From an uncultured Lachnospiraceae bacterium (GTDB lineage: Bacteria; Bacillota_A; Clostridia; Lachnospirales; Lachnospiraceae), in contig CANOBT010000179.1 of the NCBI GenBank assembly GCA_947564305.1, forward strand, positions 1-10,520: DNA of 10,520 nucleotides. The letters run 5' to 3'. The position numbers were made by a program, and so were the translations under genes. Numbering within the stretch: the stretch's first letter is position 1; every line of letters starts with the position of its first letter. Positions 6,950 to 10,520 of this stretch are shown here, one piece after another. The notes beneath the pieces were generated by a model. The model worked only from the letters and a program-made list of their open reading frames with translations, did not search any database and was not told the origin of the DNA.

Positions 6950-7357
6950 TTATGTCTTTGCATTGTCCTTGTCTTTGCATTTCTCCAAGATTTCTTCCAA
7001 TTCCAGAAATTGTTCTTCCGTTATCTCTGCACTCTGCAACAAAGCCGCCATTGCGTTCTTTTGGCTACCCTCAAAATAGCTTTCTACAAACTTCCGACTT
7101 TTCTCCTTCTGACATTCTTCCTTTGATTTCTCTACGGTATAGTGGTAAACCCTTAAATCATGTTCATCTACGGTATAGCTTAAAACGCCTTTCTGCCACA
7201 AACGGTTCAACAGGACACGCACCATTCTAGGCGACATATCTGACCTGCTCTGCATTTTCTTGATAACTTCCTTTGCAGTCATGGTAGGCATATCATTCGC
7301 CCAAAACACTTCCATAATCAACCATTCGCTCTGGCTGGGCGTAGTTTCTCTTTCCAT
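6950..7357 (-). CDS. BlaI/MecI/CopY-family transcriptional repressor
   Basis: A 135-residue winged-helix repressor. The N-terminal DNA-binding domain reads QSEWLIMEVFWAND, then TAKEVIKKMQ, SPRMVRVLLNRLWQKGVL and a wing (VDEHDLRVYHYT), matching the BlaI/MecI pattern S-E-x-E-x-x-VM-x-x-x-W through LL-x-RL-x-x-KG-x-L. The C-terminal dimerisation helices (FVESYFEGSQKNAMAALLQ, then EITEEQFLELEEILEK) are also typical, including the F-x-G-S motif near the repressor cleavage region of the family. An AAGGGGG site (7365-7371) precedes the ATG by about 7 bases. Family members repress beta-lactamase, copper or membrane-stress genes and are usually released by cleavage through a BlaR1-type partner. Here the downstream partner is only debris, so this may be an orphan. 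Near the 3' end an 11-base word, TGTCTTTGCAT (6953-6963 and 6970-6980, plus strand), is repeated with a 17-base period. Confidence 0.9.
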   Translation of the reverse strand: MERETTPSQSEWLIMEVFWANDMPTMTAKEVIKKMQSRSDMSPRMVRVLLNRLWQKGVLSYTVDEHDLRVYHYTVEKSKEECQKEKSRKFVESYFEGSQKNAMAALLQSAEITEEQFLELEEILEKCKDKDNAKT

Positions 7358-7445
7358 GCCATTTGCCCCCTTCTTTTTATGCTATTTTATATATCGGAAA
7401 AAATACAGGTTTTGCTAATGTTTGTTGTGTCACTTCCCCGCTTAA

Positions 7446-7504
7446 GGGGTAGGTGTTATGGGAATCCCCGTACCTCCCCGATCTTCCGGAAGGTTGAAGA
7501 TTCC
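7446..7504. repeat. GC-rich structured intergenic element with several inverted repeats
   Basis: This stretch is visibly richer in GC than its surroundings and can fold in several ways. GGGG-T-AGGT (7446-7454) pairs with ACCTCCCC (7472-7479) around an inner GGGAATCCC (7460-7468). CTTCCGGAAG (7483-7492) is a perfect palindrome. ATCTTC (7481-7486) also pairs with GAAGAT (7496-7501), and GGAATC (7461-7466) with GATTCC (7499-7504). No reading frame explains it. It could be a degraded mobile-element end, a repeat-family element or a structured RNA; I cannot tell which. Confidence 0.35.
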
Positions 7505-7551
7505 TGATCTGTCCGACCTCTGTGGGTTATTGGGCATATGTTTCCGTAGTC

Positions 7552-7847
7552 TTATTTCTTATTCATAAACTCCCAATAGGTCTGCATACTGTACTGATAA
7601 TATGCCGCCGCACTTTTCTGACTCAGCAGCTTCATGTCACTTATGACATTCTTGAATCACGTCTCCTCAGTCATTCGGAGTCGCCCATGCTCCCTTATGG
7701 TAAGTCCGAACATGATCTTCCTTACTTCAAAATGCCCGTCGCCTCATATGCTGCAATTGAAACTGCCTTTTTGGTTATGCTGGTCTGATAATAGCTCTCA
7801 TCCGCTTCATAAAACACTGTACAGAATGAAAGTATCCACAATGCCAT
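7552..7847 (-). pseudogene. Decayed ORF formerly coupled to the LytTR regulator
   Basis: ATG 7847 follows the reconstructed regulator stop (TGA 7852-7850) by two bases, with a GGGGG site inside the regulator's 3' end, so the two were probably co-translated. The first frame (MALWILSFCTVFYEA, then SITKKAVSIAAYEA) ends after 41 codons at TAA. A shifted frame continues (DGHFEVRKIMFGLTI, REHGRLRMTEET), meets an in-frame TGA, and goes on in the same frame with FKNVISDMKLLSQKSAAAYY and YSMQTYWEFMNKK to TAA (7554-7552). Restored, it would be a protein of just under 100 residues. I do not recognise it. One frameshift plus one internal stop mark it as inactive. Confidence 0.4.
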
Positions 7848-7849
7848 GA

Positions 7850-8237
7850 TCACTCTGCCCCCTTAAACAATGTGTACTGCCTTTTCACTTCCGGATACCT
7901 GGACTTGACTTCGGCACGGATATCTCTTTCCCCGTGATCAGAACCATGACATAGCTGCTGAGTTTCCCGATGTACCTCATGTTGATGAGGAAGCTCTGGT
8001 GTATCCGCACGAAACCCATCCCTGCCAGTTCCGCTTCCAGTTCATCCATCTTCTTGTAGATACTGTACACCTCCCCCGCCGTGTAGAACATGTTCTTGTG
8101 CCTGCTCGTCTCGATATAGATGATGTCATCCACCCACAGGCGCACGTTCCCTTCACCTTGTACCCATCCAGCGCATAAGCCGCCTTGTTGTCCAAACCGG
8201 ACAGCGTTATAATATGTCCGAAAAACAGGAAATCCAT
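7850..8237 (-). pseudogene. LytTR-domain (AgrA/LytR-type) response regulator, truncated and frameshifted
   Basis: A frame from 8237 begins with what looks like the end of a receiver domain (HIITLSGLDNKAAYALDGYK). It then changes frame near 8165 to a nearly complete LytTR DNA-binding domain (VDDIIYIET, HKNMFYTAGEVYSIYKKMDE, GFVRIHQSFLINMRYI), which ends early at TGA 7887-7885. Most of the receiver domain and the link between domains are missing. The early stop follows a 5-base tandem duplication (GACTT GACTT, 7902-7911 on the plus strand). Removing one copy restores the canonical LytTR tail KSRYPEVKRQYTLFKG and a stop at 7852-7850. AgrA/LytR-type regulators control peptide-signal or cell-envelope genes by binding direct repeats, but this copy cannot respond to phosphorylation. 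The 5' end abuts the divergent promoter region of the fusion gene. Confidence 0.75.
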
Positions 8238-8252
8238 GAAATTTTCAAAACT

Positions 8253-8265
8253 CTACCATTGGTAG
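8253..8265. promoter_or_regulatory. Operator-like inverted repeat before the HTH-ABC gene
   Basis: CTACCA-T-TGGTAG is a perfect inverted repeat with 6-base arms and a 1-base centre. Its right end lies 23 bases before the TATAAT box at 8289, so it covers roughly the -48 to -36 region and abuts the expected -35 position. That fits an operator bound by a dimeric regulator. XRE-type domains bind such short palindromes, and the gene just downstream starts with one, so autoregulation is the simplest reading. No second copy was noticed in the window. Confidence 0.5.
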
Positions 8266-8288
8266 GTGTTCATTTTATCCATCCGCTG

Positions 8289-8294
8289 TATAAT
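8289..8294 (+). promoter_or_regulatory. -10 box of the HTH-ABC operon
   Basis: A perfect TATAAT, preceded directly by TG, lies 28 bases before the ATG at 8323. The -35 position has no good match (TGTTCA at 8267-8272, 16-base spacing, is the best), so activity may depend on a bound protein or on the upstream TG. The ribosome binding site GCGAGG (8306-8311) follows. Confidence 0.55.
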
Positions 8295-8322
8295 AGCAGT
8301 AGAAAGCGAGGTTTTTTGAAAT

Positions 8323-9399
8323 ATGGATCAAAAGAAAATAGGTAGTTTTATCGCTACCCGGAGAAAAGACAACAGACTAACCCAAAACCAACTGGCCGAA
8401 ATGCTGGGAATAACGGACAAGGCAGTATCAAAATGGGAAACTGGAAAATCAATGCCTGATCCGTCTCTGTTTTGTCCACTGTGTGATCTGCTCCATATAA
8501 CCTTGAATGAATTGCTTTCAGGTGAATTCATATCCGACGAAAATCTGAAAGAGAAATCTAATCAATTACTGCTTGAAGTCGTCACAAGCTGGCTTGGCAG
8601 AGATCAGTGGGAGAATAACACAAATGCCCCTGTTCCAACCGTCCTGAAGATAAAAAATATCAGAAAGGTATATGAAACTGAAAGTACTGTAACAGAAGCG
8701 GTTAAAAATGTCAGCTTTGAAATCACCAAAGGGAGCTTTGTAGGTATCATGGGCGCGTCAGGATCAGGAAAAACCACCTTACTGAATATGATTGCGACAA
8801 TAGATAAAGCCACCAGTGGGCAGATAGAAATTGATGGGTATGACATTGCAGAGCTGTCTGAAAATGATCTGGCATCATTTCGCCGGGAGCATTTAGGTTT
8901 TGTATTTCAGGAATACAATTTATTGGACACCTTAACTGTCTATGAGAATATCGCACTGGCGCTGACAATTAAACAGATACCAAAAGAGACCGTAAAACAG
9001 ACGATTCTTGATTTAGCTGGCAAATTAGGGATATCTGAAATCCTGAATAAGTTTCCCTATGAAATTTCGGGCGGCCAGAGGCAGAGATGTGCCTGTGTAA
9101 GAGCGATTGCGGCAAATCCCAGCCTCATTCTTGCAGACGAGCCCACCGGGGCGTTGGATAGCCACTCCGCAACACAATTACTGGAAACATTCGTCATGCT
9201 CTGCCGAAAGTACACTGCTACCATTTTAATGGTGACACATGACGCCTTATCCGCAAGTTACTGTGATAAATTGTTGTTTATGAGGGATGGCGAAATCAAA
9301 GCATTCCTGAAACGAGAACAGGAAAATAAACAGGAGTTTTTCACTAAAATTTTAAATACTATCACAAAAATAACAGAAGGTGTTCACTATGTATCTTAA
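8323..9399 (+). CDS. XRE helix-turn-helix fused to a Bce-type ABC transporter ATPase
   Basis: A 358-residue protein with two parts in one uninterrupted frame. Residues about 6-67 form an XRE/Cro-type DNA-binding domain (IGSFIATRRKDNRLTQNQLA, LGITDKAVSKWETGKSMPD, LHITLNELLSGE), of the kind usually found in small clostridial regulators. After a linker of about 40 residues, 108-330 form a complete ABC ATPase: Walker A GASGSGKT (144-151), Q-loop Q196 in VFQEYNLLDTLTVYENI, signature ISGGQ (248-252), Walker B LILADE (268-273) with E273, D-loop ALD, and H306. The RQRC-A-C variant after the signature and the VFQ-x-x-NLLDTLT-x-x-EN motif point to the BceA/lantibiotic-exporter branch. The permease gene overlaps its last 11 bases, so they form one translationally coupled operon. 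Bce-type ATPases normally lack any DNA-binding domain and rely on a separate two-component system. The fused domain plus the palindrome upstream suggest a transporter subunit that controls its own promoter. That is inference; the domain could also be a relic. Confidence 0.9.
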   Translation: MDQKKIGSFIATRRKDNRLTQNQLAEMLGITDKAVSKWETGKSMPDPSLFCPLCDLLHITLNELLSGEFISDENLKEKSNQLLLEVVTSWLGRDQWENNTNAPVPTVLKIKNIRKVYETESTVTEAVKNVSFEITKGSFVGIMGASGSGKTTLLNMIATIDKATSGQIEIDGYDIAELSENDLASFRREHLGFVFQEYNLLDTLTVYENIALALTIKQIPKETVKQTILDLAGKLGISEILNKFPYEISGGQRQRCACVRAIAANPSLILADEPTGALDSHSATQLLETFVMLCRKYTATILMVTHDALSASYCDKLLFMRDGEIKAFLKREQENKQEFFTKILNTITKITEGVHYVS

Positions 9400-10504
9400 A
9401 TTAGCGTTCCGTAACACAAAGCGTTCCATATTTAACTATCTCCTGTATGTTTCATCAATGATCATGCTCACTTCCATTATTTTCCTTTCAAACAGTATCG
9501 CAGATTGGGGGGATATGCAGGCTGGCTTTCAGACAATGGCTTTCCCCTTACTGATCGTGATGATCATGGCGGTGCTGGTAAACTATATCAATCATTTTAT
9601 CATCAGGCAACGGGCAAAAGAATTTGCCACTTATATGTTGCTCGGAATGGAAAAAGATAAGCTGTCATTGGTATTCCTGTGTGAATTATCTGTGATAGGA
9701 CTGGTATGCTTTCTTCTGGGTGTGATTTTAGGTACGGGGGTTTTTTCTATTTGCTGTCGTACACTACTGCTGGAAACTGGAAGTCACTCCATATTCCGAA
9801 TTATACTGAAAAGCACTCTGCAAACATTTTTATATTTTTGCTGCGTGGAAATTTTGTCAATATTTTTTATGAAGCGTAAAATATATAAACTGCAAATTGT
9901 GCAGCTTATGCGGGAAAAACAACGCAATCAACCGCTGGACGCAGGTAAAAAATCCTTTTGGGGATGGATGCTTATGATCAGTTTTTTCGGTTATCTGGCA
10001 TTGCTGTTTGGTATTTCCTTTATGCCTAACGAGATAATGACTGTTTCCGTCTCCCTTATTTCACTGCCAATGTTAGTATGCGTTTTCTCATTCTATAAAT
10101 GGCTGTATGCTTTTATCGCTTCCTTACGTCTGTCACAAGCAGATGCTTTATATCGGGGCAATTGGCTATATCAGATTGCTGAAATGACAAGTGGCTCAAA
10201 GACCAGCGTAAATGTAAATACCATTTTCTGCATCTGCTTTATTTTTTCAGCAGCCGCCTTTGTTTTCGGGACATTTCTGCTTAGCCCGGATATTTATATT
10301 TTTGAAAAAAAGCAGCAGCAATGGATGGGATTCTTACAAATCAGTATTTGCGTTATTTTTATGATCATCTATTTCTCTGTCCTCTCTTTATTGCAGATCA
10401 TTGATTTAAAGAGGGAAAATAGAAATATACGGCTATTGTTTCACATGGGAAAAAATCAATCTGACTTAAAATACCTGATTTGTCTGCTGTGCTCTCATTC
10501 CTGA
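9389..10504 (+). CDS. Bce-like FtsX permease, compact form, frame probably lost at its 3' end
   Basis: The membrane partner of the fused ATPase. The start is ATG 9389 (MYLKLAFRN, typical of BceB-like proteins), with AGAAGG at 9375-9380; a GTG at 9380 in the same frame lacks its own site. The 371-residue frame has about eight membrane segments (near 18-37, 51-72, 98-118, 142-160, 191-210, 219-240, 279-298, 318-338). A first FtsX core carries RQRAKEFATYMLLGMEKDKL (73-92) and a second begins at FHMGKNQSDLKYL (351-363). BceB proteins have ten segments and a roughly 200-residue extracellular domain between segments 7 and 8; here that loop is only about 20 residues. The frame stops 13 residues after the second core motif begins. 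Another frame there reads AVLSFLMPQSI, hydrophobic and like the expected ninth segment. I therefore suspect a small indel near 10475 and a longer original protein continuing past the window. Confidence 0.8.
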   Translation: MYLKLAFRNTKRSIFNYLLYVSSMIMLTSIIFLSNSIADWGDMQAGFQTMAFPLLIVMIMAVLVNYINHFIIRQRAKEFATYMLLGMEKDKLSLVFLCELSVIGLVCFLLGVILGTGVFSICCRTLLLETGSHSIFRIILKSTLQTFLYFCCVEILSIFFMKRKIYKLQIVQLMREKQRNQPLDAGKKSFWGWMLMISFFGYLALLFGISFMPNEIMTVSVSLISLPMLVCVFSFYKWLYAFIASLRLSQADALYRGNWLYQIAEMTSGSKTSVNVNTIFCICFIFSAAAFVFGTFLLSPDIYIFEKKQQQWMGFLQISICVIFMIIYFSVLSLLQIIDLKRENRNIRLLFHMGKNQSDLKYLICLLCSHS

Positions 10505-10520
10505 TGCCGCAGTCCATAAT

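Noticed and set aside
7427..7445. Possible terminal inverted repeat of an insertion sequence (GTGTCACTTCCCCGCTTAAG)
   Set aside because: No inverted partner, target duplication or transposase fragment was found in the window.
7522..7849. Plus-strand frames of 88 and 71 codons
   Set aside because: They lie antisense to the decayed ORF at 7552-7847, have no ribosome binding site or recognisable motif, and look like shadows.
9380..9388. GTG 9380 as permease start
   Set aside because: The AGAAGG site lies directly against it, too close, while ATG 9389 has correct spacing and gives the family-typical MYLKLAF start.
1..10520. The whole window as an error-rich assembly, which would explain the many frameshifts
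   Set aside because: Seven frames ranging from 135 to over 760 codons are intact, and the lesions cluster in two short zones and near the two ends. Local decay fits better, though single-site errors at the ends remain possible.
1..10520. CRISPR arrays, tRNA or rRNA genes, integrase or phage genes
   Set aside because: No regularly spaced repeats, no recognisable cloverleaf or rRNA sequence, and no recombinase motifs were seen.

Overview
The window looks like chromosome of a low-GC Gram-positive anaerobe of the Clostridia, most likely Lachnospiraceae-like. The basis is moderate AT bias, strong AGGAGG-type ribosome binding sites, Bce/MacB-type FtsX transporters with dedicated two-component systems, a BlaI/MecI-type repressor, and an anti-sigma-like membrane protein of a kind common in gut Firmicutes. 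No close relative can be named without a search.

Layout. Bases 1-4869 (minus strand) carry a response regulator, a short-loop sensor kinase, an ABC ATPase and a large FtsX permease that runs off the left edge. The first three genes are packed tightly (ATGA overlap, then a 16-base gap). The permease is set apart by 196 bases that contain a terminator-like hairpin and four TGTG boxes spaced exactly 11 bases apart, the pattern expected of an OmpR-type regulator site. Bases 5116-6294 (minus) encode a single-pass anti-sigma-like membrane protein with no intact sigma gene beside it. Bases 6326-6931 hold frameshifted gene debris. Bases 6950-7357 (minus) encode an intact BlaI/MecI-family repressor.

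Bases 7430-8237 (minus) are a second decayed zone, partly richer in GC. It contains a structured intergenic element, a broken downstream ORF and a LytTR response regulator remnant whose last frameshift is explained by a 5-base tandem duplication. From 8323 (plus strand) a divergent two-gene operon encodes an unusual protein, an XRE-type helix-turn-helix fused to a Bce-type ABC ATPase, and a compact Bce-like permease. That permease seems to lose its frame near the right edge. A perfect inverted repeat, CTACCA-T-TGGTAG, lies just upstream of a consensus -10 box before the fusion gene.

How it fits together. The left module is a classic sense-and-export arrangement: kinase and regulator detect a signal, probably a membrane-active compound, and raise expression of the ATPase and permease. 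The right module may do the same with fewer parts, because the DNA-binding domain is built into the transporter ATPase. This is the best candidate for an undescribed system. The debris between the modules shows turnover of accessory signalling genes, and both permeases carry signs of possible damage near the window ends.
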